DNA of 64,000 bases, taken from NCBI GenBank assembly GCA_041686855.1, contig JAWLDA010000020.1:1-64000 (forward strand), in the 5' to 3' direction. The notes under the pieces were generated by a model. It did not search any database. It was not told where the DNA came from and worked only from the letters and a program-made list of their open reading frames with translations. Positions 28,027-40,648 of this stretch are shown in pieces (the first letter of the stretch is position 1; each line of letters opens with the position of its first letter). Source of the stretch: JAWLDA01 sp041686855. Lineage in GTDB: Bacteria > Bacillota > Limnochordia > DTU080 > RSA5. The translations under genes were made by a program, and so were the position numbers.

Positions 28027-28875
28027 TCACCTCAGTACATATTGCCGCAGCGCCTCGCATACTCCCGCGCCGCGGGTCGACTTGGTCACGACGTCCGCCA
28101 CGCGCTTGGCCCCTTCGGACGCATTGGCCACAGCGACGCCAATCCCAGCGCGTCCGATCATCGTCGCATCATTCTCGCCGTCCCCGATCGCCATCACGGC
28201 CTCCATGGGGACCCCGTAGGCGGCGGCGACGGCTTCCAGCGCTACCTCTTTGTGAATGCCCTGTTGTGTCACTTCGATGAAGCGGGGCTTTGAACCGGAG
28301 ATATACAACTCGGGAAACTCTGGACGGAGGCGCTGGATGAGGCTGGGCACCTCTGCGGCCTCACCTACAAAGAGGCATTTGGTCGGCTCCCCTTGGCGGA
28401 GCGCGGCCCTCAGACTGGGCACCTGCACCGCGTCCACGCCCGCGATCCCGACATAATACTGGACACGCTCGTCATCGATCCTCTCGACCATCAACGTGTC
28501 ATCGATGTAAAAGTTGAGGCAAAACCCCTCGCGTTCCGCCACCTCGATAAGGCGCTCAGCTTCTGAAGCCGGGACAGGCTTGTGCCACAGCGTCTCGCCG
28601 GCGAGAGAACGGATCAGCCCGCCGTTGTATGTGATTAGGTAGTCGTCGTCGAGCCCCAGTCGCTCAGCGTACGGGCGCACCGAGGAGAACATGCGCCCGG
28701 TGGCCAGGATGACGCGCACGCCTTGGCGGCGCGCCGCGTCGATCGCCTCCACGCACTCGGCACGCAGCTCCAGATCCTCTTCGAGCAGGGTATCGTCGAC
28801 GTCGATGGCCACCATTTGAGGCCGGAGCGTCGGTCTTGCACTCACCATTCCCATTGCGGCAACGTTCCTCTCCAT
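28027..28875 (-). CDS. Cof-type HAD-IIB phosphatase
   Basis: About 282 residues from ATG 28875, one base after the DUF4097 stop; later Met codons at residues 8 and 10 are possible. Motif I is MVAIDVDDTLL, motif II ILATGR, motif IV IGDGENDATMI. Cof-type enzymes dephosphorylate sugar phosphates, FMN or related metabolites; specificity is not readable. The large C2 cap lies between motifs II and III. Last gene of the DUF2089-DUF4097-HAD group. Confidence 0.93.
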   Translation of the reverse strand: MERNVAAMGMVSARPTLRPQMVAIDVDDTLLEEDLELRAECVEAIDAARRQGVRVILATGRMFSSVRPYAERLGLDDDYLITYNGGLIRSLAGETLWHKPVPASEAERLIEVAEREGFCLNFYIDDTLMVERIDDERVQYYVGIAGVDAVQVPSLRAALRQGEPTKCLFVGEAAEVPSLIQRLRPEFPELYISGSKPRFIEVTQQGIHKEVALEAVAAAYGVPMEAVMAIGDGENDATMIGRAGIGVAVANASEGAKRVADVVTKSTRGAGVCEALRQYVLR

Positions 28876-28876
28876 G

Positions 28877-30238
28877 TCATGTCGCGTCCGGCGCGTCGGC
28901 GCCGTCGGCAGCGGTTCCCTCAGGGGCACGTTCAGGCTCGGAGGGACGCTCGCGTTCACGTCTCTCCTCAATACGAATGCTGCCATTGACGGTCTTGGCC
29001 GTCACCTCAAAGCGACGATGCGCGCCCTCGTAGCCGGTCGTAGCCGCCGTAACGTGGCGTGACGCCGCACGTCCACCTCGGGATTCGACGTGCAAGCCCG
29101 TCTTCTCCTCGTCAATCTCGACAGATCGCCCCTTGACGTCGAGTCGCATGCCGACGCTTCCACTCCGCGGCACCATGAGGCGAATGCCGCCGTTGACACT
29201 CTTCACGTTAAACACCCCGTTCACCGACTCGCCCGCGCCGTCATCCGCGTCGACAAGATCTGGGGCGTAACGCACCGGTCCGTTCACCGTCTTGAGCTCC
29301 GCACGGACAGAGCGCCCTTCCCATGCGATCGATCCGTTCACTGTTCGAACCTCGCAGTCCGAAGCGTCGACCGCCTCGCCCTCAACCTTGCCGTTTACGG
29401 TCGCCGCCACGAGTCGGCGTGCGCGCACATCCTCCACGTGCACGGAGCCGTTCGTCGTCGTTGCTCGGCCTCGGTTTAGCGTAAGCTCCTTCAACGTGAC
29501 GGAGCCGTTCTGCGTCGTAGCCTCCAACGCAATGGATCGCTTTGCCGGGACGCGCACCTCCATCGAAACGGTGACGCCGCTGGAGCCGCGGCCGTCAATC
29601 CTGAGCCGATCCGACCCACGTTCAATCTCCACAGCGCTTTCGGCCGTGCGGCGGGCGCCCTCTTCGTCGCGGCTGTACACCTTCTTCCGTACGACCACTT
29701 CGTAGCTGGCCTGATCCCATCCTGATACCAGCAGGCTGCCGTTCTTAGTGGCCAGCTCGAACTCGGGCAGCGCGGCCTCCTCGGAGAACTCGCCCACCAC
29801 TCGCTCTTCAAACTCATGGGAGTGACCGAAGCCGACGTCGCGCATGTGCGTCAGCAAATCACCGAGACCGCTGAGGTCGACGAGTCGTTTCTTCTTCATC
29901 TCCTCCTTCACTTCTTGAAGGGATTGCTTCAAATCTTTGCGGACTTCGTTCCAACCTTCCCGTACGTCCTCCGTGATGTTGGGCACATTGCGCAGAATCG
30001 CCTGGATGGACTCGCTAAGCTGACCGGCCAAGTCCTGACTGGCGCGCTTCCCCTTGCGCTCACCCTCCTCTGCTTTGCCCGTCTCATCGCCCGACGCCGA
30101 ACCTCTTTCCCGGGAATCCTCCGGGCGCTCATCCTCGTCGTGTTTGTCATCCAACGCGTCAAGGAGCGCCTCCGCCTCGGCGGCCGTAATCTTCCCTTCC
30201 TCGACCATCTTTAGAATGAATGCCCGCTCCTCATTCAT
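28877..30238 (-). CDS. DUF4097 beta-helix protein with N-terminal SHOCT-like segment (YvlB-like)
   Basis: About 453 residues from ATG 30238, which overlaps the upstream regulator by 8 bp. The N-terminus (MNEERAFILKMVEEGKI, then TAAEAEALLDAL) is the short helical motif seen in YvlB-type proteins. A charged linker and a coiled-coil stretch (about 70-130) follow, then a long run of repeats built on TVNGS/TTNGS, the DUF4097 beta-repeat. Relatives are envelope-stress genes in Bacillus. No signal peptide is seen. Role unknown beyond the association. Confidence 0.85.
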   Translation of the reverse strand: MNEERAFILKMVEEGKITAAEAEALLDALDDKHDEDERPEDSRERGSASGDETGKAEEGERKGKRASQDLAGQLSESIQAILRNVPNITEDVREGWNEVRKDLKQSLQEVKEEMKKKRLVDLSGLGDLLTHMRDVGFGHSHEFEERVVGEFSEEAALPEFELATKNGSLLVSGWDQASYEVVVRKKVYSRDEEGARRTAESAVEIERGSDRLRIDGRGSSGVTVSMEVRVPAKRSIALEATTQNGSVTLKELTLNRGRATTTNGSVHVEDVRARRLVAATVNGKVEGEAVDASDCEVRTVNGSIAWEGRSVRAELKTVNGPVRYAPDLVDADDGAGESVNGVFNVKSVNGGIRLMVPRSGSVGMRLDVKGRSVEIDEEKTGLHVESRGGRAASRHVTAATTGYEGAHRRFEVTAKTVNGSIRIEERRERERPSEPERAPEGTAADGADAPDAT

Positions 30239-30641
30239 CGCCCGCTCCTCCTCCCCCGTGATCCTCATCAATCCCTTTGAGCCGTCTCAAGGCCTCCTCG
30301 GAGGTAATCTCGCCCCGATCGAGCGCCTCCAAAATCGCCTTTCGGTCCACACCGCCGTCACTCACTCGTTGAACCGGGTAACCCAGGGCCTGAATAACGT
30401 CGTCAAGCCGAGAGCGCACGGTTGGGTACGAGATACCCAAGAGGCGCTCTACCTCCTTGATGTTGCCACGGGAGGTGACAAAGACTTCGACAAAATGCTG
30501 CTGCGCCTCGGAGAGTTTCGCAAATCGATTCAGCGGAAAGCTGCCTTCGAGGTGCGATCCACACGACTCACAGGTGAGCCTGGAGACGCGAAACGCGCCA
30601 TCGCACACAGGGCAGACTCCGACCAATCGTCGTTCGCTCAT
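30231..30641 (-). CDS. DUF2089 regulator with zinc ribbon
   Basis: 136 residues from ATG 30641, preceded by AAAGGAGG. The N-terminal CPVC...CESCG pair is a zinc ribbon; residues about 45-85 (GNIKEVERLLGISYPTVRSRLDDVIQ) form a helix-turn-helix; the tail (DRKAILEALDRGEITSEEALRRL) resembles the short helical motif at the start of the next gene. DUF2089 proteins are usually encoded with DUF4097/SHOCT partners, as here. Probable regulator of its own operon. Confidence 0.87.
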   Translation of the reverse strand: MSERRLVGVCPVCDGAFRVSRLTCESCGSHLEGSFPLNRFAKLSEAQQHFVEVFVTSRGNIKEVERLLGISYPTVRSRLDDVIQALGYPVQRVSDGGVDRKAILEALDRGEITSEEALRRLKGIDEDHGGGGAGDE

Positions 30642-30766
30642 AAGTGGGTCCTCCTTTCTACCCGCTAGTTTATGCCAACGACTCACGATATTCAACCTCA
30701 ACATACACAAACGTTATGTCTTGGTTGATGTTTTTAAGGTGGGCTCACGAGATTTTGGCAAGCATC

Positions 30767-30797
30767 TCGGAGGCGGCGCGTGCTGCGCCACCTCCGA
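30767..30797 (-). terminator. Terminator of the uvr-peptidase operon
   Basis: TCGGAGG-GGCGC pairs with GCGCC-CCTCCGA around a short loop, 10 bp past the peptidase stop. GC-rich stem, modest T-content after it. Confidence 0.7.
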
Positions 30798-30806
30798 ACC
30801 GTCTCG

Positions 30807-32582
30807 TCACGGCGTCCAAATGTTGTTGCTGGGATCGCTGTCGGCGAGCCAATGATGCGGGTCGAGTCGGACGGAGAGTGGCTTCTCCGGGAGGGTGAAC
30901 GTGCGGCTCTCTCCCGCCTCGAGTCGTTCCCATTGAGATTGAGAGTTTAGAAAGCGGAACTCAACCTCCACCGTGCCGGGCTCGACGAGCTCACCGCGGG
31001 AGAGCAGGGTCATCTCCATCTCAAACCTTCCAGAGTCGTCCGGTGCTTCATTCGTCCGGCTCACCTGCAACGCGTAATCCAAGGAGCGTGTACCCCGGAC
31101 CCACGAGGTGAAAAACTGTTCGAGGGCGAGGGCTTCATTAGTATCGTGCATGCTCCGCAGGATCGCTTCGAAGTCGCGCGCCGTTCCGTGCCCTTCACGG
31201 CGCTCGTTTACGAAGCGGCGCACTGCGTCAAAGAAGACGTCGTCACCGAGGCGTCGGTGAAGCATACGGAAGAGGAGGGCCCCTTTTTGAAAGAGGAGCG
31301 GCGAGTCCTCGTCAAAAACCTCGATCGAGGCGAGGCTCCGCGGCCTGCGTGGGGCCCCACGACCGTGCGATGCGACAAAGGGCTCGTACACCCGCGACGC
31401 GAACGTGCGGTGTGCCCACTCCTCGGGCATGTAAGACGCGAGAGCCAAGTGGCCCAGGTACTCGGCTAACCCCTCAGCAAACCATGCACTGCCGACCGGT
31501 GGCACCCCGGCGACGCCACCGAGCCACTTATGGGCCGTCTCGTGGACGGCCAAGATGGCGGGGGCGCCCGCGCCGGAAAGCCCGAGGTACTGCAGGTTTC
31601 CCCCGTACGTCAAGGTCGAGAGGCTCGGGAACGACGCCGGAACAAAGAACGGAACTTCGACGACCCGCAAAGTCGACAACGGCAAGGAGCCGAGGCGCTC
31701 CTCGAAAAAGGTGAGCGACTCACGAACATGGTACGCCACCTCGGCTGCCGTCGAGGCGAAGCCGATCGGTTGCCACACCTCGATGGTTCCGACGTTAACC
31801 GGCGCGTCCCCCTCCGGCCTAGGCGCCTCAGGGTCGTCTGCCACTGCCTCGACCTGCCGCGGCCATTCGACCTCGTCCACCGCAAAGCGGCCCACACCTA
31901 CGCCCAACTTGTCTGTCGGCGACTCCGTTCGGTAGGTAAACTCCCCCGTCTCGAGCGACTCGCGCACCAACGCGCCGTCGGCGAAAGCCCGGTAACCCGG
32001 AGGCGCTTTCACTGTAATCTCTGCATCAAAGAAGTCTTCCGCCGGCGTGTGCGGGTACCAAAGCGAAGGGTATCCCAAATAGAAATGGCGCGATGAGATA
32101 AAGGGGTTGATCCCTTTCACCTGATCCCGCGGAAGGTGCCACTCGTACCTCACCGTCCGAGTCGTCGCATCCCGCGCCCCCGTTCCCGAGAGGCTCACTC
32201 GGTACACCGTGAAGGGGAGCGAACTCCAACTCAAGGTGGGTCGGGCGTCCAACGTGTGCCCCGTCTCCGGATCGACGACACGGTCCAAAACAGCGTCCAC
32301 CCCAAGGAGGACGTGGAAAGAAGTGGCTGGCCGATCAAAGGAAAAGGTGACGTCGTCCAAGAAGCGAGCCTCTCCTGCCTGAGGATCGATCTCCGCCGTG
32401 ATCTGATGATGAATCACATCGGCGCGATCGAAGTAACGCAAAACGCTGTACCCGACCGAAGCCCAGGAGGCTTCGGTCGATGGCGTTGCAGTAACCGCAT
32501 GTGCGCACAGGAGTGCCAGCGCGAGGCACAACCGCAGCCCCCACCGGCCAAGTCGGAGAGACACGCGCGACGAGGCGCTCAT
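30807..32582 (-). CDS. Secreted M1-family zinc metallopeptidase
   Basis: 591 residues with a signal peptide (hydrophobic residues about 15-30). The zinc site is HETAH at 347-351 with the third ligand Glu370 (WFAEGLAEYLG), exactly 18 residues later as in M1 aminopeptidases. The usual GAMEN exopeptidase loop is not seen (TLTYGGN occurs at that place), so aminopeptidase activity is uncertain. A C-terminal beta-rich segment follows. Overlaps the uvrC stop by 4 bp, so it is co-expressed with the repair genes. Confidence 0.88.
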   Translation of the reverse strand: MSASSRVSLRLGRWGLRLCLALALLCAHAVTATPSTEASWASVGYSVLRYFDRADVIHHQITAEIDPQAGEARFLDDVTFSFDRPATSFHVLLGVDAVLDRVVDPETGHTLDARPTLSWSSLPFTVYRVSLSGTGARDATTRTVRYEWHLPRDQVKGINPFISSRHFYLGYPSLWYPHTPAEDFFDAEITVKAPPGYRAFADGALVRESLETGEFTYRTESPTDKLGVGVGRFAVDEVEWPRQVEAVADDPEAPRPEGDAPVNVGTIEVWQPIGFASTAAEVAYHVRESLTFFEERLGSLPLSTLRVVEVPFFVPASFPSLSTLTYGGNLQYLGLSGAGAPAILAVHETAHKWLGGVAGVPPVGSAWFAEGLAEYLGHLALASYMPEEWAHRTFASRVYEPFVASHGRGAPRRPRSLASIEVFDEDSPLLFQKGALLFRMLHRRLGDDVFFDAVRRFVNERREGHGTARDFEAILRSMHDTNEALALEQFFTSWVRGTRSLDYALQVSRTNEAPDDSGRFEMEMTLLSRGELVEPGTVEVEFRFLNSQSQWERLEAGESRTFTLPEKPLSVRLDPHHWLADSDPSNNIWTP

Positions 32583-34473
32583 TCCGACTCCCTCAAATGA
32601 TGGAAGATCCGCTCCGCCACATCGGCGGGAATTCCTGGCACGCCCTTCAACTCCTCGAGACTCGCCTCGCGCACCCGGCTGACGGAGCCCAAGTGCTTGA
32701 CGAGGCTCTTCTTCCGTTTCGGTCCGACACCCTCAATCTCATCAAGGACGGAACGAGACTGCCGTTTAGTCCGTAGTTTACGGTGATAGTTGAGCGCAAA
32801 TCGGTGCGCCTCGTCACGAATCTGCTGCAAAAGGTGGAGGGCCGGCGAGCGCTCATCGAGGAGGATGGGCTCACCGACGTCCTCGATGAAGATCTCTTCG
32901 AGGCGCTTGGCCAATCCGGCTGTGGGAATCTCTTCGAGATTTAGCTCCCGTAGCGCATCGCGTGCGGCGCCGAGTTGCCCTTTGCCTCCGTCAATGATGA
33001 CGAGATCCGGGAAGTCGGCGAAGCGGGCCTTGCTCTCTTGTGCTGACCTTTCGTTGGCCGGCAGCGCAGCCAGATCTTCCTGCTCCTTGAGCCCCCGCAT
33101 AAACCGCCGCGTGATGACCTGATGCATCATCGCAAAGTCGTTGGGCCCTTCGATTCCACGGATCTTAAACTGGCGGTACTCGGCATTGGCCGGTTCCCCG
33201 TCGATGAGCACCACCATGGAGCCGACGGCGTCGGAGCCCTGTGTGTTTGAGATGTCGTACGCCTCGATGCGGCGAGGCGGGCGCTCCAAGCCAAAGGTCT
33301 CTTGCAGGAGCGCAAGCCCCTCGTCGATCCGCTCCATATGGCGCGACCGCTTCGCCTCGCTCTCACCCAGGACGAGCGCAGCGTTTTTGGTCACCATCTC
33401 AACGAGCCGTCGCTTCTCCCCCCGCAGAGGGACGCGCAAAGTCACTTTGTTCCCCCGGAGGCCGCTGAGCCATTCCGCCAGGACCCCCATCTCCTCGAGC
33501 TCCTCGGGGAGGAGTACCTCCTTGGGCACAAAGGTGCTTTCGGAGTAGTACTGTTTGACGAAAGCCGTGAGCGCCTCTTGGTCGGAGGTCTCCGCTCCGC
33601 CTTCTAAAAAGAAGTGGTCTCGACCCGTCAACTTGCCGTCCCGGACGAAAAAGATCTGCACACATATCGCGTCACCTTCGCGGGCCATGCCGATGACGTC
33701 TTGGTCGAGCCCCCCTTCGTTCACCACTTTCTGTCGCTCCACGACGCTCTCGAGGGCCTGGATCTGGTCTCGCAGTCGCGCCGCTCGTTCAAACTCCAGG
33801 TTTTGGGCCGCCGCCTCCATCTTTGCCCGCAATTCGGGAATGAGCCGCTGCTGCCGACCCTCTAAAAAGAGCGTTACTTCGTCGATGAGCCGATCGTACT
33901 CCTCTTCGCTCTGCAGTCCAGCGCACGGCGCGCCGCAACGCCCGATATGGTAGAGGAGGCAAGGGCGGTAATTCAACTCCCCCGAGAGATCGAGGCTGCA
34001 GGTGCGCACGGGAAAGAGCTTGCGCAAGAATTTCATCGTCTCTCGCACCGACCGCACGTTGGTGTACGGCCCGAAGTTGCGCCCATCCTTAGACGGGCGC
34101 CGAACGAAGAGCACCCGCGGGAACTTCTCGTCGGTCACCTTGAGGTACGGAAAGCTCTTGTCGTCTTTGAGGCGGACGTTGTACCACGGCTCTTTCTCCT
34201 TGATCAGGTTGCACTCAAGGATGAGCGCCTCCACCTCGGAGTCGGTCACAATGTACTCCAGATCGGCGATGTGTTCCACCAGCGCCTTCACCTTGGGCGA
34301 GACGAAACGCCCTTGTCGCTGGAAGTACGAGCGCACCCGACTTCTAAGCGAGACGGCTTTGCCGACGTAGATCACTTCGCCCTCGGCGTTCTTAAACATG
34401 TAGACACCGGGGCGCGTCGGCAGCGACTGCAGCGCCGTGCGCACTTTGTCGGTTACGTCGAACGCCGCTTCAC

Positions 34474-34477
<4 letters not shown>
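32579..34477 (-). CDS. uvrC: Excinuclease ABC subunit C
   Basis: 632 residues. Order of domains: GIY-YIG nuclease at the N-terminus (GVYMFKNAEGEVIYVGKA), UVR motif near 200 (NLEFERAARLRDQI), RNase H-like endonuclease region (DLVIIDGGKGQL), and tandem helix-hairpin-helix at the C-terminus (IEGVGPKRKKSLVKHLG). It makes both incisions around lesions bound by UvrB. Start overlaps the uvrA stop as ATGA. Confidence 0.98.
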
Positions 34478-37392
<2,915 letters not shown>

Positions 37393-37434
37393 AGACGACC
37401 ACGCCTCTCAAACGTCTACCCTTGGATTGAGCGC

Positions 37435-39435
37435 TTAAGCGAGCTCCAGAAGCTCCTCTCTCAACGTCTCAATCTCGTCACGCAACTCGGCCGCCCGCTC
37501 GAACTCCAAACGCTTGGCTGCCTCAAACATCTCGGCCTCCAGCTGCTGGATATGCTCAGCCAACTCGTCGGACGACATGCCTTTCACCCGCTCGAGCACG
37601 TCGTTACTCTCAGCGGACGTCTCGTCTTCGGTCTGCTCGGAGCGGATCGCCTCGTGTACCCGCTTGCGCACCGTCTCCGGAGTGATGCCGTGCTCCTCGT
37701 TATAGCGCAGCTGCACCTCACGCCTCCGATTGGTCTCATCGATCGCCCGGCGCATCGACCCGGTGATCGTGTCGGCGTACATGATCACCTTGCCGTGGAC
37801 GTTGCGCGCCGCTCGACCGATCGTCTGTATGAGCGACGTGTCCGAACGAAGGAAGCCCTCTTTATCCGCATCCAGGATTGCAACCAGGGAGACCTCCGGT
37901 AGATCCAACCCCTCTCTGAGGAGGTTGATCCCCACCAGCACATCAAACTCACCCAACCGCAGACCACGCAAGATCTCGATCCGCTCAAGGGCCTCGATCT
38001 CCGAGTGCAGGTAGCGCACCCGAATGCCGACGTCGGTGAAGTAATCCGTCAAATCCTCCGCCATCTTTTTGGTGAGCGTCGTCACCAGGACACGCTCACC
38101 CCGAGCGGTCACCGTTTCGATCTCTTCGAGGAGGTCGTCGATCTGTCCCGTAATCGGGCGGACCTCCACTTGCGGGTCGACGAGTCCAGTGGGGCGGATG
38201 ATCTGTTCGACGATCTTGTCACTCACCCGACGCTCGTACTCCGCCGGCGTCGCAGAGACAAAGATCACCTGATTCATGTGATGCTCAAACTCTTCAAATC
38301 GCAGAGGCCGGTTGTCGAGGGCGGACGGAAGGCGGAAGCCGTGCTCCACCAGCGTCTGTTTGCGTGACCGGTCCCCATTGAACATCCCGTTGATCTGCGG
38401 AATCGTCTGGTGCGACTCGTCGATCACCATCAAAAAGTCGTTAGGAAAGTAGTCCAACAGTGTCGCCGGCGGATCGCCCGCTATCCGCCCGGTCAGGTGG
38501 CGAGAGTAGTTCTCGATTCCCTGACAGATCCCCACCTCTTGCAGCATCTCTAGGTCGTACATGGTGCGCTGCTCGAGACGCTGAGCCTCCAGGAGCTTCC
38601 CTTCCCGCTTTAAGTAAGCGAGCCGCTCTTGCAGCTCCTCCTGAATGGAGCCGATCGCCCGTTTCATCTTATCCTCGGACGTAATAAAGTGCGTGGCGGG
38701 GTAGATGGTGAGGCTCTCTTTCTCCTCGAGGATCTCACCGGTCACCGGATCCAACTCAAGGATACGGTCCACCTCGTCGCCGAAGAGCTCGATGCGGATC
38801 ACATTCTCTTCGTACACCGGGACGATCTCAATGACGTCGCCGCGGACGCGAAAGGTTCCTCGGGTGAAGCCGACGTCATTCCGCTCGTATTGAATCCCGA
38901 TGAGGCGACGCAGGATCTTGTCCCGATCGCGAAAGTCCCCGTGCTTGAGGGAGAGCGTCATACCGACGTAATCCTCGGGAGAACCGAGGCCGTAAATGCA
39001 GGAGACGCTGGCCACGATGAGCACGTCGCGCCGCTCAAAGAGCGCGCTCGTCGCCGCGTGGCGCAGGCGGTCGATCTCATCGTTGATCGACGAATCCTTC
39101 TCGATGTACGTATCAGTGCGCGGAATGTACGCTTCGGGCTGATAGTAATCGTAATAGCTGATAAAGTAATGGACGGCGTTCTCTGGAAAGAACGAGCGAA
39201 ACTCGCTGCAGAGCTGGGCGGCCAAGGTCTTGTTGTGCGCGATGACGAGCGTCGGCTTTTGGACGCGTTCGACGACCCGGGCTATGGAATACGTTTTCCC
39301 TGTACCCGTCGCTCCCAACAGCGTCTGGGCACGGTGCCCTTGCTCCAACCCCTCCACCAGCGCATCGATCGCCTTAGGCTGATCGCCGGCCGGCTCCCAA
39401 TCGGCCGACACCTTAAAGGGCTTTGCCTCTGACAT
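37435..39435 (-). CDS. uvrB: Excinuclease ABC subunit B
   Basis: 666 residues from ATG 39435 (GGAGG 8 nt upstream); the longer frame to 39525 runs through the LexA box and promoter. Walker A is LLGATGTGKT, the damage-probing beta-hairpin is YYDYYQPEAYIP, and the C-terminal UVR motif is AKRLEFERAAELRDEI. It is the helicase-like core of nucleotide excision repair. First gene of uvrB-uvrA-uvrC-peptidase. Confidence 0.98.
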   Translation of the reverse strand: MSEAKPFKVSADWEPAGDQPKAIDALVEGLEQGHRAQTLLGATGTGKTYSIARVVERVQKPTLVIAHNKTLAAQLCSEFRSFFPENAVHYFISYYDYYQPEAYIPRTDTYIEKDSSINDEIDRLRHAATSALFERRDVLIVASVSCIYGLGSPEDYVGMTLSLKHGDFRDRDKILRRLIGIQYERNDVGFTRGTFRVRGDVIEIVPVYEENVIRIELFGDEVDRILELDPVTGEILEEKESLTIYPATHFITSEDKMKRAIGSIQEELQERLAYLKREGKLLEAQRLEQRTMYDLEMLQEVGICQGIENYSRHLTGRIAGDPPATLLDYFPNDFLMVIDESHQTIPQINGMFNGDRSRKQTLVEHGFRLPSALDNRPLRFEEFEHHMNQVIFVSATPAEYERRVSDKIVEQIIRPTGLVDPQVEVRPITGQIDDLLEEIETVTARGERVLVTTLTKKMAEDLTDYFTDVGIRVRYLHSEIEALERIEILRGLRLGEFDVLVGINLLREGLDLPEVSLVAILDADKEGFLRSDTSLIQTIGRAARNVHGKVIMYADTITGSMRRAIDETNRRREVQLRYNEEHGITPETVRKRVHEAIRSEQTEDETSAESNDVLERVKGMSSDELAEHIQQLEAEMFEAAKRLEFERAAELRDEIETLREELLELA

Positions 39436-39469
39436 GCCCACCGCCTCCTCGCTCGAGACCTCGGTTGGG

Positions 39470-39483
39470 CGAAAACACGTTCG
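39470..39483 (-). promoter_or_regulatory. Probable LexA (SOS) box of the uvr operon
   Basis: Minus strand CGAACGTGTTTTCG differs by one base from the Bacillus LexA/DinR consensus CGAAC-N4-GTTCG. It lies about 14 bp downstream of the -10 box and 35 bp before the uvrB start, a position where a repressor would block transcription. Confidence 0.75.
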
Positions 39484-39496
39484 CCCCTTTCGATCT

Positions 39497-39525
39497 ATTC
39501 TACTGCAAATATGACTCGATGACAA
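39497..39525 (-). promoter_or_regulatory. uvrB promoter
   Basis: Minus strand TTGTCA (39525-39520), 17-bp spacer, TAGAAT (39502-39497). The LexA-type box lies just downstream. Confidence 0.8.
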
Positions 39526-39556
39526 CGCCGGCGCGCTCTCGGGCCCCTACGGCAGG

Positions 39557-40579
39557 TCACCGGCGGCCCGACGGCTCTGACTGCGAAGCGCTTCCAATGA
39601 GTGGGGAACCCTGGCGGACCGAGCGGACGAGCACTTCCGTCAAGGGGGCCAGCCGAACGCCCTCCGCCTCCAACAGCGGTAGCGCCGCCATGAGCCCTTC
39701 GTAGGTCGACGGATGGACGTGCCCGATGGCGACGGCCCACCCCCGCTCTTTGGCAATCTTCGCCGCGGCCAACATCCGGTCACGCACCCGAGTCGGATCG
39801 GGATCCGGGTCGATGAAGCGATCGTTCTCCAGGTAGGAGACGTTCATCGCTCGGGCAACGTCGGCGACCACACTCCCCGAGGTCGTTCGGCTGTCGAGGA
39901 AGAAGGCGCCCTGCTCCTTTACCACTGTGAGCACGGCCGCGACGACCCGCTCGTCGGCAGTCGCCTTGGAGCCCATGTGGTTATTGACACCGCTCACATG
40001 CGGCACCGACTCCCACGCCCTGGCGACGTCCAGCAGGATCTCCTCCTCAGTCATCGCGGTCGTAACGGCTCCGTCACCGAGGTCCCACCCAGTACCCATC
40101 GGCTCCATCGGCAGGTGGAGGATCACCTGATGACCCTGAGCCGCCGCTTCCCGGGCATGACGCTCCGTGTACGGAAGGTGGGGAATCACCGCCACCGTGA
40201 GCGGCGCATCGATTGCCAAAAAATCCTCGGCGGCAGCCCAACCGTACCCCCAGTCGTCGATGACCACGGCGAGGACGGGAGCGTTGCTGTCGGCCGATGT
40301 GGCGTTCAACGGAGCCGTAGAGGCTCCTTCAGTGTCCGTTCCCATGACGCTCTTTGAAGCGATCCCCGCGGGCTCCGCCTCCATTTGCGTCTTCAGAGAC
40401 TGCTCCACATTCACCTCACCCGCCGTCACTTCCGGGCTCGGCCGATTCCCTAAGACCAACGAGGTGGCCACCGAGACGGCAAAGAGACATAGGAAGACGG
40501 CGCCGAGCGCCAAGGCGTGGCGCAAGGAGCCGGCCGTTCCGGTTGTCGGCTCTTTGGAGATCCCCATCTCGTCTCTCAC
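39557..40579 (-). CDS. Divergent polysaccharide deacetylase family protein (YibQ-like)
   Basis: About 340 residues from GTG 40579, which has GGAGGG just upstream; ATG 40567 and a longer form are alternatives. One N-terminal membrane anchor (ALALGAVFLCLFAVSVATSL), an acidic Ser/Thr-rich linker, then the catalytic-fold domain (LAVVIDDWGYG, VILHLPMEPMG, GVNNHMGS, AIGHVHPSTYEGL). Divergent deacetylases are placed at the cell surface; substrate unknown. Follows the MinJ-like gene by 69 bp. Confidence 0.88.
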   Translation of the reverse strand: MRDEMGISKEPTTGTAGSLRHALALGAVFLCLFAVSVATSLVLGNRPSPEVTAGEVNVEQSLKTQMEAEPAGIASKSVMGTDTEGASTAPLNATSADSNAPVLAVVIDDWGYGWAAAEDFLAIDAPLTVAVIPHLPYTERHAREAAAQGHQVILHLPMEPMGTGWDLGDGAVTTAMTEEEILLDVARAWESVPHVSGVNNHMGSKATADERVVAAVLTVVKEQGAFFLDSRTTSGSVVADVARAMNVSYLENDRFIDPDPDPTRVRDRMLAAAKIAKERGWAVAIGHVHPSTYEGLMAALPLLEAEGVRLAPLTEVLVRSVRQGSPLIGSASQSEPSGRR

Positions 40580-40648
40580 CGTTGCTCCCTCCTGCACCCC
40601 GCTCTGCCTTGTCGCGCTTGCACGCAACCTACACGACGGGGCGCTCCA

